DNA of 64,000 nucleotides, taken from positions 53,636 to 117,635 of the forward strand of contig NZ_JAMXFA010000022.1 in NCBI RefSeq assembly GCF_025370785.1, given 5' to 3'. Position numbers and translations under genes: made by a program. The notes under the pieces were generated by a model. It searched no databases. It saw only the letters and a list, made by a program, of their open reading frames with translations, and had not been told where the DNA came from. The DNA is from Laspinema olomoucense D3b. Lineage in GTDB: Bacteria > Cyanobacteriota > Cyanobacteriia > Cyanobacteriales > Laspinemataceae. The first letter of the stretch is position 1, and each line of letters starts with the position of its first letter. Positions 35,243 through 45,540 of this stretch are shown piece after piece.

Positions 35243-36688
35243 TTAATGCCAACTCCAGGCAAACCAGAACAGCAGAACTGAAATCAGACTCATCACCCCA
35301 ACTAAATGCTCAAATTCCTCGAACATTCGCGGTAAATTCACAACCCACCGTTGAATGAGGGCTAGATAAATCACTGCACCACCTGCCACAATCCCAATCG
35401 CTTTGAGAATATTGGCTACGGTATAAACGTCATAATGAACCGCATTGGCGACAATTAATCCCCCCAGCAAGAGAGCGATCGCCAACCAAAACCCAACCCG
35501 CATGGGTTGTTTAGGTTCAGCCTGGAAATCATGAGGGAGAAAAATTAACTTGGAAAAGCAGATTACCGTTCCTACTGCCGCCAGATTCATGGGGATACTT
35601 TGCCAAGAGAGCAAATTTTGTAGGGTTAACATCTTAGCTTCAAACCCCGCAAATAAGGGAAATCCGGAGATAGATAAACCCGCTAAACACAGGGGAATCC
35701 AGAGGGCGGTATTCATCGGCTTAGTTTGCAGTACCTGAAACTCTCGACTCGGCAAATTTCCCGCAATTAGAAATAGACTCGATTTCACTAATCCGTGGGT
35801 TAAAGCATAAAAACCTGCGACTTCCGGGGCAGAAATAATCCACCCTAACTGGGAAACGGTGCTAAACGCTAACAGGCGTTTGGTATCTTTTTCAAAGACG
35901 GCATAACTCACCCCAAAAATCGCTGCTCCCACTCCAAAAATCTGCACAATTGGGCTCACTTCTTCTAAAATTAGAGCGCAACGCACTAAGGGATATGCAC
36001 CGGCTTTGACGACAATTCCCGACAACAGGGCCGAAACCGGCGTTTCTGATTCTGAATGAGTTAATGGTAACCACAATCCCGAGACAAAAATCCCCGCCTT
36101 GGTTAACAAAGCCATGAAAATTAAAGCTAAAGCTTCCGGGGGTGCACCGCGCAATCCTTCAAAACTAAAGGAATGATGCGCTTTATAAACTAGAACTGCC
36201 CCCACCAAATAAAACAACATGGCGATATTGCTAACAAATAGATAGCGCAATGCCACCCAAATTGAGCGATCAGTTCTCGGATAGCTCACCAGCAATGCAG
36301 CCGCAATTCCGCTCACCTCTAGCGCCACATATAAGCTCATAAAATCGGTGCAAATAAAGGCGGCATTGAGGCTACCATGCAGAATAATCATCTGGGCATA
36401 AAAGAATGCACTTTTCTCCGTTTGCCAGCAGTACAAAATCACCGCAGCGCTTACCAAAGCATTGGTTAAAATAAAGTAAGCGCTAACGGGATCAATGAAT
36501 AAAGTCACCCCCGCCGAATCTAGTAATTGCAAAGCCAGCGGCGATTCGAGTAAAAAGATTTTTGCGGCAAATGCGGCGGAAGCCACCAGCGTCAGGGTGG
36601 CAAGGTAGCGATCAAGTTGAGGAATGATAAAAATGGTAAATCCTGCCAAAAAGGGCAGGGCCATCCAGCCGATTGTCAGGGTATTCAT
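35243..36688 (-). CDS. mrpD: Mrp antiporter subunit D (NuoN/NuoM-like)
   Basis: A 481-residue polytopic protein of the proton-pumping antiporter family. The key acidic residue is the Glu in LYVALEVSG, and Lys residues occur in MALLTKAGIF and GIVVKAGAYP, as in MrpD and complex I antiporter-like subunits. It is the only large antiporter-like subunit in this operon. Relatives in some cyanobacteria have two D copies, and canonical operons have a full MrpA as well. Its ATG overlaps the mrpC stop (ATGA). Confidence 0.9.
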   Translation of the reverse strand: MNTLTIGWMALPFLAGFTIFIIPQLDRYLATLTLVASAAFAAKIFLLESPLALQLLDSAGVTLFIDPVSAYFILTNALVSAAVILYCWQTEKSAFFYAQMIILHGSLNAAFICTDFMSLYVALEVSGIAAALLVSYPRTDRSIWVALRYLFVSNIAMLFYLVGAVLVYKAHHSFSFEGLRGAPPEALALIFMALLTKAGIFVSGLWLPLTHSESETPVSALLSGIVVKAGAYPLVRCALILEEVSPIVQIFGVGAAIFGVSYAVFEKDTKRLLAFSTVSQLGWIISAPEVAGFYALTHGLVKSSLFLIAGNLPSREFQVLQTKPMNTALWIPLCLAGLSISGFPLFAGFEAKMLTLQNLLSWQSIPMNLAAVGTVICFSKLIFLPHDFQAEPKQPMRVGFWLAIALLLGGLIVANAVHYDVYTVANILKAIGIVAGGAVIYLALIQRWVVNLPRMFEEFEHLVGVMSLISVLLFWFAWSWH

Positions 36689-37026
36689 GGGGTGTTATTT
36701 TTTTCGATTTCTGTGAGTTCTAAAGTGGGATTATCCCGGGCTAATTTCATCACCCCAACTAACATTAAAGCCTGAATTGAAAACCCAATCACAATCGCCG
36801 TTAAAATTACGGCTTGGGGAACTGGATCAGCGTAGGTTACTTTGTCAGCCCCATCGACGCCCGTAATAGGGGTAATGAAACCGCCTCGGGATGCCACGAA
36901 TACATAATAGGCAATCACCCCTGTACTCATGATATCCATTGAGACAATTTTCATTACTAGGTTCTTTTTAAAGAGAATTCCGAAAAATCCACACAAAATG
37001 GTGGTAATGACAAAAGCTTCTAACAC
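36685..37026 (-). CDS. mrpC: Mrp antiporter subunit C (NuoK-like)
   Basis: A 113-residue, three-helix NuoK-like protein with TYADPVPQAVILTAIVIGFS typical of MrpC/MnhC. The start is GTG at 37026. First gene of the operon. A TATATT -10 candidate lies about 50 bp upstream on the minus strand. The Mrp operon order C-D-E-F-G-MbhD-B is the cyanobacterial arrangement. Confidence 0.9.
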   Translation of the reverse strand: MLEAFVITTILCGFFGILFKKNLVMKIVSMDIMSTGVIAYYVFVASRGGFITPITGVDGADKVTYADPVPQAVILTAIVIGFSIQALMLVGVMKLARDNPTLELTEIEKNNTP

Positions 37027-37501
37027 AGCAAGGGTAGGCGAGGTAAGGAGGACGGGTTACGTTCAGTGAACTATTTAATATAATGATTGTACCGTAATCG
37101 CCTACACTTTGAAATATCCTCCCGGGAAAACATCATAAGAATTTTTCGGGTGGGTTAGGGAGTTTGGCTTATAGATCCTGCTGTAAAAAGACTTATGGGA
37201 TTGAATCTTTAAAAGCCCTCCTGAGAAAATCCGGTCGATTCCGGAATTTCCCCTATCTGAATCATTGAGTCTCTCTATCGGAACCCTTCAGGGCGAACAA
37301 AAAAGCCCCCGTGAATCCAACATTTCTTTTTGTGGCTTCCCCGGGAAATTAAACATTTATTCCTGTGGCTTCCCCCGAGGATCGGGGGAAGGGAGGGGCA
37401 TTTAAGGGGGACCAGAGGGGGTTCAAGGGGGGAACGAGGAATCCAGCCAGAATTATCGCCTCAACCTCTTGAGTTGAAATTGCGTTCTGCCCAGGGAGAG
37501 A
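37027..37501. other. Intergenic region between mrpC and metH
   Basis: This 475-bp stretch has no gene. It holds the mrp promoter region and two gtggcttcccc repeats at about 37332 and 37365. A perfect 9-bp hairpin, TTCCCCCGA/TCGGGGGAA (37370-37390), lies 111 bp downstream of metH and may help end its transcript. Confidence 0.5.
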
Positions 37502-40500
37502 TTAGGCGCTAAAGTATTTCGCAACTGGGTGATAGGTAACGATCGCCGTGGTGGATTGTTCCGGATAAAGCTGTTCACTTTCATCCATATACAAGTGAAT
37601 GCGATCGCTGCCTAACAAATCCAATTGTTTATACTGGTCCTGCATATTCGGACAAGCGGGATAGCCAAAACTATACCGAGAACCGCGATAACGCTGCTGC
37701 AAAATCTCCCGAATATTATCCGGTTCTTCACTGGCAAATCCCAACTCCCGGCGAATTCGGGCGTGTAACCATTCGGCGATCGCCTCCGCTGTTTGCACCG
37801 CAATCCCATGAAAATACAAATAATCCGTATAGCGATCGCCATCAAACAACTGTTTGGCATACTCTGTCGCCACTTCCCCCACCGTCACCGCGTGCATCGG
37901 AAACACATCAATATGACCCGTTTCTTTCGGTGCAAAAAAGTCCGCAATACATAACCGCCGCATCGACTTTTGCCGTGGAAACTCAAAGGTAGCAACGGGT
38001 TCAGTTACCGCACCTTTTTCCCCTTCCTCCGGCTGATAAACCAGCAAACTATTCCCCTCAGCCTGACAGGGAAAATAACCATAAACCGCCTGGGGATGTA
38101 ACAACTTCTCCGAGAATATCCGTTCCTTCCAAGTCGCTAAAATGGGATGTACCGTTTCCGCCAGAAACGCATCATACTCTTCCCGAGATTGACCTTGGGG
38201 CTTGCGGAATTGCCATTGTCCCACAAACAGCGCTTGTAAATCCATATACTCGAACACTTCCGCCAAAGGAATATCCTCCGGTTGCAGCACTTTCGTTCCC
38301 CAAAATGGCGGCGTAGGACGCTCAATTTCAATCGCCACCGCCTCAGAACGGCGCGTATCCACTTCCTGCGGTTCTGGAGATTTGGGAGTAGCCTTTTCTA
38401 GCTTTTTCCCATTCTCCGAGGTGGCTAATCCCCCATTTCCTTTCGCTTCAGCCTCATCCAAAAATCCCGTAAAATCATTCCAATTTTGCGCCGCCTTAGC
38501 AGGCATCAATTTATCCATAAAATGCAAGTCAGAAAAGGCATCTTTACCGTAAATCACTTGACCTTTGTAAGTATTCTGACAATCCTCATGGACAAACTTC
38601 GGAGTTAGCGCCGCACCCCCCAAAATCACAGGAACGCTGATTCCCCGTTCGTTAAACACCTCCAGATTTTCTTTCATAAATGCAGTAGACTTCACCAACA
38701 GTCCACTCATGGCAATGCAATCCGCCCGATGTTCCTCGTAGGCTTGGATAATATTCTCCACCGGCTGCTTAATCCCTAAATTAATCACCCGATAGCCATT
38801 ATTCGTCAGAATAATATCCACCAAATTTTTACCAATATCGTGAACATCGCCTTTCACTGTGGCAATAATCACTGTGCCTTTGGCATTATTATCTTCAGAC
38901 CCTTCTTTTTCCATAAAAGGTTCAAGATAAGCAACCGCTGCCTTCATTGTTTCCGCCGATTGCAACACAAAGGGTAATTGCATTTGTCCAGAACCGAACA
39001 ATTCCCCAACCACCTTCATTCCATCCAGAAGATACTGATTGATAATCTCCAGAGGCGGATAAGTTTCTAACGCCACGGTGAGGGCTTCCGTCAACCCAAT
39101 CCGTTCGCCATCAATAATATGATTTTTGAGCCGCTGTTCAATGGGCAAACTGGCATCAATCGAGCGGTCCCGTTTCGTGGTTTTTCCTTGGAAAAATTCC
39201 GTCACTTTCGCCAGGGGGTCATAGATACAAACATCCCCCTCAAACCGACGGCGATCGTAAATCAAATCCAGGCAGACTTCTTGCTGTTCCGGGTCAATTT
39301 TTGCCAAGGGTAAAATCTTACTGGCGCTAACAATGGCGCTATCCAACCCCGCCTGCATTGCTTCATGTAAAAACACCGAATTCAGCACTTGTCGCGCCGC
39401 CGGATTTAAGCCGAAGGAAATATTAGAAACCCCTAACAAAATGTGACAACCGGGCAGTTCTTCCCGAATGCGGCGAATTGATTCAATTGTAGCTTTGCCA
39501 TTCGCGCGATCTTCTTCAATCCCCGTAGAAATTGGTAACGCCAGGGTATCAAAAAACAATTCATGGGCGGGGACACCATAGGCGATCGCTGCATCATAAG
39601 CCCGCTTGGCAATTTCAAACTTGCGATCGGCAGTCCGCGCCATCCCCTCCTCATCAATCGTCCCAACAACCACCCCCGCACCATACTGCTTCGCCAAATC
39701 CAGCACTTTGTAGAACCGGGGTTCCCCATCTTCATAGTTAGTCGAGTTCATCAAACACTTACCCCCGGCAACTTTCAACCCCGCCTCCATCTTCTCCCAT
39801 TCCGTGGAATCCAGCATCAGAGGCAGGGTCACATTCGTCACCAATCGGGACACCAACTCGTGCATATCGCGCACCCCATCCCGTCCCACATAGTCCACGT
39901 TCACATCCAAAATGTGAGCGCCTTCTCGCACTTGCTCCCGTCCCAGGGCCACTAATCCATCCCAATCTTCCGCATTCAGCATCTCCCGGCACTTCTTAGA
40001 ACCGCTGGCATTCAGCCGTTCCCCGACAATCAGGAACGAGTTATCCTGTTCATAAGGTTGAGCACTATAAATCGAAGCCGCCGCCGGTGTATATTGAAAC
40101 AAATTGCGAGGCGGGGGACTGCCATTTTCACCCCAAACCCGCACCGATCGCTCCTTCGGCTTCAAAGTCTTAGACAATTCGGCTAACTGAGCAATGTGAG
40201 GGGCTTGCGTCCCACAACATCCCCCAATCACCTGCACTCCCAAATCTTCCACAAAGTGCATCAACGCCATCCGCAACTCCATCGGCGTCAACTTGTAATG
40301 CGCTTGTCCCCCAATATTTTCCGGTAACCCCGCATTAGGAATACAAGACACCACAAAGGGAGAATTTTCAGCCAAATACCGGATATGTTCCTTCATTTTA
40401 TCCGGACCCGTCGCACAATTGAGACCCAAAATATCAATGGGATAGGGTTCTAAAATGGCCAAAGCTGCACTAATATCCGAACCCACCAACATTGTCCCCA

Positions 40501-41098
40501 TGACTTCCATCGTGATGGAAACCATCAAGGGTAACCGCTGACCTCTTTTTTCAAAAACCGCTTCAATGCCATTCAATGCTGCTTTAATTTGCAACACATC
40601 CTGACAAGTTTCCACAATTAATAAATCAACGCCGCCATCAATCAAACCCTCAGCTTGTTCACTAAAAGCATTTTTCAGGGTATCAAACTCAATATGTCCC
40701 AAAGTTGGCAATTTCGTCCCCGGACCCATTGAACCGGCTACAAACCGAGGTTTTTCCGGCGTAGAATATTCGGCAGCCACACTTTTAGCCAATTCCGCCG
40801 CCATTTTATTCAGTTCATAAGCGCGATCGCCGAGATCATATTCCGCCAACACAATGGAAGTCCCGCCAAAGGTGTCGGTTTCGATGACATCGGCACCGGC
40901 TTCCAGGAACCCGCGATGGACAGTTTTCACCGCTTCTGGCTTCGTATAGACGAGATATTCGTTGCAGCCTTCCAATTCCTTGCCGCCAAAGTCATCAGCA
41001 GTCAGGTTTTGAAATTGCAGACTGGTACCCATTGCACCATCAAAGACTATCACTGGGCGATCGGGACTATGGAGACGTTGAAGAAAAGCAGGGGTCAT
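37502..41098 (-). CDS. metH: Cobalamin-dependent methionine synthase
   Basis: A 1198-residue four-module enzyme of full length. The homocysteine domain carries zinc Cys in GLNCATG (about 229) and GGCCG (about 294-295). The methyltetrahydrofolate domain starts near 350 ([10 protein letters not shown]). The B12 domain has the axial-ligand motif DVHDIG near 755. The reactivation domain follows from about 940 to the end, with [18 protein letters not shown]. It transfers the methyl group from methyltetrahydrofolate to homocysteine. The ~120-residue linker before the activation domain ([20 protein letters not shown]) is longer and more charged than in E. coli. It is monocistronic, and I see no cobalamin riboswitch upstream. 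Confidence 0.97.
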   Translation of the reverse strand: MTPAFLQRLHSPDRPVIVFDGAMGTSLQFQNLTADDFGGKELEGCNEYLVYTKPEAVKTVHRGFLEAGADVIETDTFGGTSIVLAEYDLGDRAYELNKMAAELAKSVAAEYSTPEKPRFVAGSMGPGTKLPTLGHIEFDTLKNAFSEQAEGLIDGGVDLLIVETCQDVLQIKAALNGIEAVFEKRGQRLPLMVSITMEVMGTMLVGSDISAALAILEPYPIDILGLNCATGPDKMKEHIRYLAENSPFVVSCIPNAGLPENIGGQAHYKLTPMELRMALMHFVEDLGVQVIGGCCGTQAPHIAQLAELSKTLKPKERSVRVWGENGSPPPRNLFQYTPAAASIYSAQPYEQDNSFLIVGERLNASGSKKCREMLNAEDWDGLVALGREQVREGAHILDVNVDYVGRDGVRDMHELVSRLVTNVTLPLMLDSTEWEKMEAGLKVAGGKCLMNSTNYEDGEPRFYKVLDLAKQYGAGVVVGTIDEEGMARTADRKFEIAKRAYDAAIAYGVPAHELFFDTLALPISTGIEEDRANGKATIESIRRIREELPGCHILLGVSNISFGLNPAARQVLNSVFLHEAMQAGLDSAIVSASKILPLAKIDPEQQEVCLDLIYDRRRFEGDVCIYDPLAKVTEFFQGKTTKRDRSIDASLPIEQRLKNHIIDGERIGLTEALTVALETYPPLEIINQYLLDGMKVVGELFGSGQMQLPFVLQSAETMKAAVAYLEPFMEKEGSEDNNAKGTVIIATVKGDVHDIGKNLVDIILTNNGYRVINLGIKQPVENIIQAYEEHRADCIAMSGLLVKSTAFMKENLEVFNERGISVPVILGGAALTPKFVHEDCQNTYKGQVIYGKDAFSDLHFMDKLMPAKAAQNWNDFTGFLDEAEAKGNGGLATSENGKKLEKATPKSPEPQEVDTRRSEAVAIEIERPTPPFWGTKVLQPEDIPLAEVFEYMDLQALFVGQWQFRKPQGQSREEYDAFLAETVHPILATWKERIFSEKLLHPQAVYGYFPCQAEGNSLLVYQPEEGEKGAVTEPVATFEFPRQKSMRRLCIADFFAPKETGHIDVFPMHAVTVGEVATEYAKQLFDGDRYTDYLYFHGIAVQTAEAIAEWLHARIRRELGFASEEPDNIREILQQRYRGSRYSFGYPACPNMQDQYKQLDLLGSDRIHLYMDESEQLYPEQSTTAIVTYHPVAKYFSA

Positions 41099-41422
41099 AG
41101 CAACATCAAGATAAGATTTAGTATGTGATTACTTTATCTTATTCTGGGGTTTGAGGTTCAGCAGTCCAGACTACCAGTTTTTGGATCCACTCTCCCCCCT
41201 GGGTGCGATCGCGAGTGAAAGTATAATCAGCACAGGGTAGGCCCCTTTCGGCTGGGCACCTCTGGTTTATGGCGGATTGGGGGCGATCGGTTCTGGGATA
41301 AATCAACCGGCTATTACAGATTGTCAATGGGATGGGTGGGGAGAGGGCGATCGCACGGGTTGTAAAGTAGAATCGGAAAGTTATTCTGCTAGATTAGTGA
41401 CACTATATGTTATAAAAAGACT
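41099..41422. other. Intergenic region between metH and the DUF4926 gene
   Basis: This 324-bp divergent region has two HIP1 sites (41207 and 41349 area). On the + strand TATAAT lies at 41221-41226, followed by a GC-rich hairpin with aggcccctttcggctgggc. No B12, SAM or other riboswitch consensus is recognisable to me. Coding frames crossing it are not credible. Confidence 0.45.
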
Positions 41423-41746
41423 ATGATTGAGCCAGAGTTATTTGATGTCATTGAACTGTTAGTTGATTTGCCAAATTATCATCTGAAAGCCGGAAGTCAG
41501 GGCGCGATTGTGGAGTGTTTTGCCGAAGGAGAGTATGAGGTTGAATTTGCCAATGAAGAGGGAGAAACTCTAGCGTTATGTACCCTCTCCTCGGAAGAGT
41601 TTCTCGTGGTTTGGAAAGCCAGTACAAAGAGTTGGCTTTCCGTATCTGATCGGCTGGGGGCGGTGCTTTCCCGGTTGTCGGAGGAACGTCAACAGGAAGT
41701 TTTAGAGTTTGCTCGGTCTGTTTATTCTCCTGGGAAAAGTGGATAA
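41423..41746 (+). CDS. DUF4926 domain protein
   Basis: A 107-residue protein. Residues 1-65 match DUF4926 (FDVIELLVDLPNYHLKAGSQ, GAIVECFAEGEYEVEFANEEG). The last 35 residues (SEERQQEVLEFARSVYS) resemble the C-terminus of DUF2281-type antitoxins. Such proteins often sit in toxin-antitoxin-like pairs, but I see no partner next to it. Function is unknown. A clear hairpin terminator follows. Confidence 0.7.
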   Translation: MIEPELFDVIELLVDLPNYHLKAGSQGAIVECFAEGEYEVEFANEEGETLALCTLSSEEFLVVWKASTKSWLSVSDRLGAVLSRLSEERQQEVLEFARSVYSPGKSG

Positions 41747-41794
41747 ATTTAGCAATTGCTCAAACCCTCCCCATCCTGTCAATTCCTCACAAAA

Positions 41795-41823
41795 AAGCAG
41801 CTTTCACAAAGGCTGCTTTTCTA
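41795..41823. terminator. Bidirectional terminator
   Basis: AAGCAGC (41795-41801) and GCTGCTT (41812-41818) form a stem with A-rich left and T-rich right flanks. It serves both the DUF4926 gene (+) and queD (-), which converge. Confidence 0.8.
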
Positions 41824-41832
41824 TTCTTCCCC

Positions 41833-42222
41833 TCAATCATCCTCATACTCAGCCCAGGAATTTGGGGTTTCTGAGACGGCTACCTTTAAGCGCACCCCTT
41901 CTGGTAACCGGCGTTTGGTTTCGTCGTAAATGTATTTGGCGATCATCTCTGCGGTGGTTTCGTATTCCGGTGGCATGACGTCATTGAGGACACAGTGATC
42001 TAATCCGCCTTTGGTGACGTCGCGTTTTGCCCAACGGAGGGTTTTGAAATCGGCAACCATGACCTCATGGGGGCAGTATTCAGAGGAGTGCAGCTTGTGG
42101 GTTGTGGCTTCTATGCGCACTCGATAGGTATGTCCATGCATCCGTCCACAGGGTCCATCGTAGTCTTTGATGAAGTGGGCGCTATCAAAGGTGAATTCTG
42201 TTGTGACTTTCCATTTTGGCAT
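41833..42222 (-). CDS. queD: 6-carboxytetrahydropterin synthase QueD
   Basis: About 129 residues from ATG 42222 (MPKWKVTTEFTF), preceded by GAGGG. Zinc ligands are in DSAHF and in the CGRMHGH motif, and the Cys-x3-HGH spacing is diagnostic of QueD/PTPS. A second His and Asp pair lies in LDHCVLND. It converts dihydroneopterin triphosphate for queuosine synthesis. A pyruvoyl-tetrahydropterin role is possible for the wider family. No other que gene is in the window. Confidence 0.9.
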   Translation of the reverse strand: MPKWKVTTEFTFDSAHFIKDYDGPCGRMHGHTYRVRIEATTHKLHSSEYCPHEVMVADFKTLRWAKRDVTKGGLDHCVLNDVMPPEYETTAEMIAKYIYDETKRRLPEGVRLKVAVSETPNSWAEYEDD

Positions 42223-42268
42223 TGTTTTTCCCTCATGCGATCGCAACCCTCCTCGATTCGGACAATAA

Positions 42269-42496
42269 TTAAGGATCCGATCCACTGCGGTTGAAATAAT
42301 CTTTTAGTATAGTCGAAACTCTCTTAAAACATACCACGGCGGTTCTAAAACTCCTGGCAGAAGTGACTCCTGTAGAGTCGATCGCCTTCCGCATCCTGGC
42401 GTTTACCCTATCTTGCCAGTCCACATCCCCGGAGTAGTATGGGGCTTTCGGGAGTCTAATCTCCCAAAAGCCTTTTGAATCCAACGGTTTATCCAC
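42269..42496 (-). other. Doubtful 75-codon ORF upstream of queD
   Basis: An open frame starting MDKPLDSKGFWEIRLPK lies on the queD strand, 46 bp before it. I do not recognise a domain and see no clear ribosome binding site. The DNA contains short inverted repeats (ctcccaaaagcc / ggctttcgggag). It may be a non-coding repeat rather than a gene. Confidence 0.25.
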
Positions 42497-42579
42497 CGAC
42501 CCTTAGCAGATCCATAGAGTATCTACGGGTTGGGGTAACAGGAAATGGTGACGAGAAAGCGGTGCCATCTCCAGAATGT

Positions 42580-43107
42580 TTACTTTAAAAAGTCGATCGC
42601 AATCCGATCTCCCACTTGTATCCCCAGTTCCGCAGCGCGTCCTCCTGCGAGTTCCAGCACATGATCAACGGGGTTATTTTCGGGCCCGTAGAAGGGACAA
42701 GGATCGCTGGTACAGGGGGGAACATCAGCAGCGATCGCCAGGACTTCTCCATCCCGCAAAAATATCATATCCAGGTTAATCTCCACGTTTTTCATCCAAA
42801 AGGTGACGGTTCTGGGGGGATTAAAGGGAAACAACATCCCCCGATTAGGCGCAATCTCACTTCGGTACATCAGTCCGATCGCCTGCTGTTGTGGTGTGGT
42901 TGCCACTTCTAAATCAATGGTTTGGTCGCCGATGGTTGCTTGTGCTGTAATGGGCAAATCTTGTCCCCTCTCTATTTGAACCCTTGGTGAGGAGGATACA
43001 GTCTCCCCATTGGTTTGTGCATCGGCAGCAGGGGGTAATCCCGAAGGTGTACAACCCAATAAAAACAGGCTGAGACTTGTGACGATAAACCGAGCTAAAC
43101 TATTCAT
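42580..43107 (-). CDS. DUF192 lipoprotein
   Basis: A 175-residue protein. The N-terminal lipobox LFLLGC gives a lipidated Cys near residue 19. Residues about 55-172 are a DUF192 domain (VATTPQQQAIGLMYRSEI, GMLFPF, TFWMKNV, DMIFL), a small beta-barrel of unknown function widespread in bacteria. Two Cys in PPCTSDPCPFYG are probably a disulfide. It is exported to the periplasm side. It lies 30 bp downstream of the GDYXXLXY-type gene on the same strand. Confidence 0.85.
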   Translation of the reverse strand: MNSLARFIVTSLSLFLLGCTPSGLPPAADAQTNGETVSSSPRVQIERGQDLPITAQATIGDQTIDLEVATTPQQQAIGLMYRSEIAPNRGMLFPFNPPRTVTFWMKNVEINLDMIFLRDGEVLAIAADVPPCTSDPCPFYGPENNPVDHVLELAGGRAAELGIQVGDRIAIDFLK

Positions 43108-43137
43108 ATCCTACTGCTTAAAGGTTACTGGTTTGAT

Positions 43138-43830
43138 TCAATTTGAGAGCGAATAGTTGCGATCGCCGATCCACAAATTAACCGGGACCGCATTTCCTCG
43201 CTCATTCACTTTGAGCTGGATCACTAAGGTTTCTAGTTTTTCCTCCTTGTCGGTCAAATCCAAGGTTTCCAAAATTTCCTCCCGTTGCGATCGCATCAGG
43301 TAAAATTTTTCTCCCTCATACTCCACCAAATCTTCTAAAGATTTCCCCTTAATCATGACTTGATTTTCTCCTAACTCCCGAGGGCGATCGCGACTTACCC
43401 TTACCGCGTTCCAAGGAGTTGGCACTTCCCCGGTTTCTTCCGGTGTTGGCGGTTCCAAAATTACATAGAGGGTCAAATCGGGGTCTAACAATTTAGCCTC
43501 TGGATTACACTCATTCTGCCAATTTCCCGAGCGGTTATTCCGGGGACAAGGCACTGGAGTTCCCGGCAGTTCTTCCCATCCAGGAATTTCTTCTAAATTT
43601 TTGAAGTTAGAAATGCTATAACTGACCCGATTTGAAGAATTTCTAATAAATTTACTCAAGTTAACAGGTTCAGTTTCTAAAGTCACTAATTCCCCCTTCC
43701 ATTCGGTCTGAACCGCAGAGAAGGCCACGGTCAGCATCGCAGCCGTTTGAATGAACAGCGGAATTAAAAATCGACCCACCACTAAGCTGGGTTTGATTTT
43801 TTTGGAAGAAGAAGGCTGCTCGTTTTCCAT
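43138..43830 (-). CDS. GDYXXLXY-type membrane-anchored protein
   Basis: A 230-residue protein with a single N-terminal transmembrane helix (about 19-42) and a soluble domain. Layout and its neighbour (DUF2157) suggest the GDYXXLXY family, although the name-giving motif is degenerate here (NRVSYSISN). The C-terminus KVNERGNAVPVNLWIGD is typical of that family. Function is unknown. It forms a same-strand cluster with the DUF2157 gene upstream and the DUF192 gene downstream. Confidence 0.6.
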   Translation of the reverse strand: MENEQPSSSKKIKPSLVVGRFLIPLFIQTAAMLTVAFSAVQTEWKGELVTLETEPVNLSKFIRNSSNRVSYSISNFKNLEEIPGWEELPGTPVPCPRNNRSGNWQNECNPEAKLLDPDLTLYVILEPPTPEETGEVPTPWNAVRVSRDRPRELGENQVMIKGKSLEDLVEYEGEKFYLMRSQREEILETLDLTDKEEKLETLVIQLKVNERGNAVPVNLWIGDRNYSLSN

Positions 43831-44047
43831 AATTTAGAAGAAACCCCGGCCTAATCGTTTTGGGGTCAGGGGGGAAATTATAATTGACCAAAAAATGCGG
43901 CTTTTTAATCCAATCAATAGCATTTTAAAAAGTAGCGAAGCCCGGACTCAAGCCTTGCATCTTGCTCGCTATTTTAGAAAGGGAGCAAGATGCTCGCACT
44001 CCTCATAAATTATAGATATTGAGAACAGCATGAGTGTGGACCATTCA

Positions 44048-45505
44048 TTACAAAGTCAAGTCTTCATTTTCCAGGGGTTTAATCCGGCTGCCTACGGTGA
44101 GGCCAATGGCAATTGTAGCCATTCCACAGAGAACAAAAACAATGGATTTCAAGACTAATCCGGTTTCATATTCCAGGACTCGGGTGAGAATTTGCAAGGT
44201 TAATAATAGCGTACCCGCCCAAAAAATCCGCCGATCGCTTTGGGTGAGACCCCGCCGCATCAATCCGTATGCTAACAAAAATAGCAGGATGTTAAAAATT
44301 AGGGGACCCAGCAGGGGTAAAGGTTGGATGCCAAAATGCCAAAACAGCATTCCCGTGGCGATCGCAATCACGAGGGCGATCGCATGATTCAAGTAGGCAT
44401 CCGGGGATAAAAACCGCCGGAAATTATCCCCAGAACTGCTGAAATGCCACACCAAAGCCAGCCAACTCCCCAGAACGATGAGGACATCAAGGAGGTAAGC
44501 AAACCCTTGTTCCAGGGGAATTTCGGCCAGGGTGGGGTCCCAAGGGGCGAGGGGGGAAGTGGAGGACCAAAACCAATGGAAGGAGATTACATAAAAGGAG
44601 AGGGCCAGAAAGATGAGGGCCAAGGTGCGGGAGATGGGTCGAAAATGGGGGAGATCTTCGCCGCCCTGAAATAGGGAGGGGACTTGCCAGGGTTGATCAT
44701 CGTAACTCCACAGGAGGGCAGGCGGTAGGGCATAGGCGATCGCCAGCATCCAATGATTGGGCACATTCAGCAGACTGAACCCCACGATCAGATTGACTTG
44801 CACCGACTGAATTAGGACCAGGGTTGCCAATCCAAAAATCCAGGGCGATCGGCACCAGTAGGCGAGGGGCACTAACAGGAAGGCGGAAATTAAGGGCAGA
44901 TGGAGGACCACAGTCCGGATCCAAAAAAATCCGTCACCCTGATACACCTGGGCTAAACCGGGCCAGTATCCTCCCCCAATTAACAGCGTCGCTAAAATCC
45001 CACAGCCAGTCAAACGTAAGCTATAGGCCATGACCAGCACTGCCAATCCCCAAATTAACCAAAATTCTCCCAGAGACGGCTTCATGAGGAAAATTTCCCC
45101 GATTAAGCTCATGTTTAAACCCAATAGGAGGGAACTCAGGAAGAATAATCCATGTCCCGTGCGGGTTTGCCATCTGGGGAAGCGATGCGATCGCCCCAAA
45201 GGATCCCCCCACAAATAGAAGGCGCACAGATTCACAGCGATGAAGATTCCCACCAGTACAGCGGTTTTGCTTTCCCGGGACCAGACTTCCCAATTCGCCT
45301 GAACCAGGGCGATCGCACCGCCACTGATCAGCAGTGCTCCCAACCCCAGCAGCAGGGCAATAAACTGATTCTGATTTGGGCGATCGAGGGTTTCAAAGAG
45401 ATAGCGATTGGACAACTCTTGATACTGCTCCTGGGAAATCAAGCCCTCCATCGTCCATGAACGAGCCTCTGTGCGTAATTGGCGGCGAAACTTTTCCGAA
45501 ACCAT
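44048..45505 (-). CDS. DUF2157 polytopic membrane protein
   Basis: A 485-residue protein. The N-terminal soluble segment (QLRTEARSWTMEGLISQEQY) matches the start of DUF2157 proteins, followed by about 12 hydrophobic helices. In many bacteria DUF2157 is paired with a GDYXXLXY protein, as it is here (217 bp downstream). Transport or sensing has been guessed for the pair, but no function is established. Confidence 0.8.
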   Translation of the reverse strand: MVSEKFRRQLRTEARSWTMEGLISQEQYQELSNRYLFETLDRPNQNQFIALLLGLGALLISGGAIALVQANWEVWSRESKTAVLVGIFIAVNLCAFYLWGDPLGRSHRFPRWQTRTGHGLFFLSSLLLGLNMSLIGEIFLMKPSLGEFWLIWGLAVLVMAYSLRLTGCGILATLLIGGGYWPGLAQVYQGDGFFWIRTVVLHLPLISAFLLVPLAYWCRSPWIFGLATLVLIQSVQVNLIVGFSLLNVPNHWMLAIAYALPPALLWSYDDQPWQVPSLFQGGEDLPHFRPISRTLALIFLALSFYVISFHWFWSSTSPLAPWDPTLAEIPLEQGFAYLLDVLIVLGSWLALVWHFSSSGDNFRRFLSPDAYLNHAIALVIAIATGMLFWHFGIQPLPLLGPLIFNILLFLLAYGLMRRGLTQSDRRIFWAGTLLLTLQILTRVLEYETGLVLKSIVFVLCGMATIAIGLTVGSRIKPLENEDLTL

Positions 45506-45540
45506 GAAGGGAAATGATAAAAGATGACAGCGTTGTAGGG

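Noticed and set aside
37330-37512. 60-codon ORF between mrpC and metH
   Set aside because: Its product is Arg/Gly-rich from G-rich repeats and it overlaps the metH stop.
41099-41422. Cobalamin or SAM riboswitch upstream of metH
   Set aside because: I looked for a B12 box and SAM-type core motifs on both strands and found none; only a GC-rich hairpin is present.
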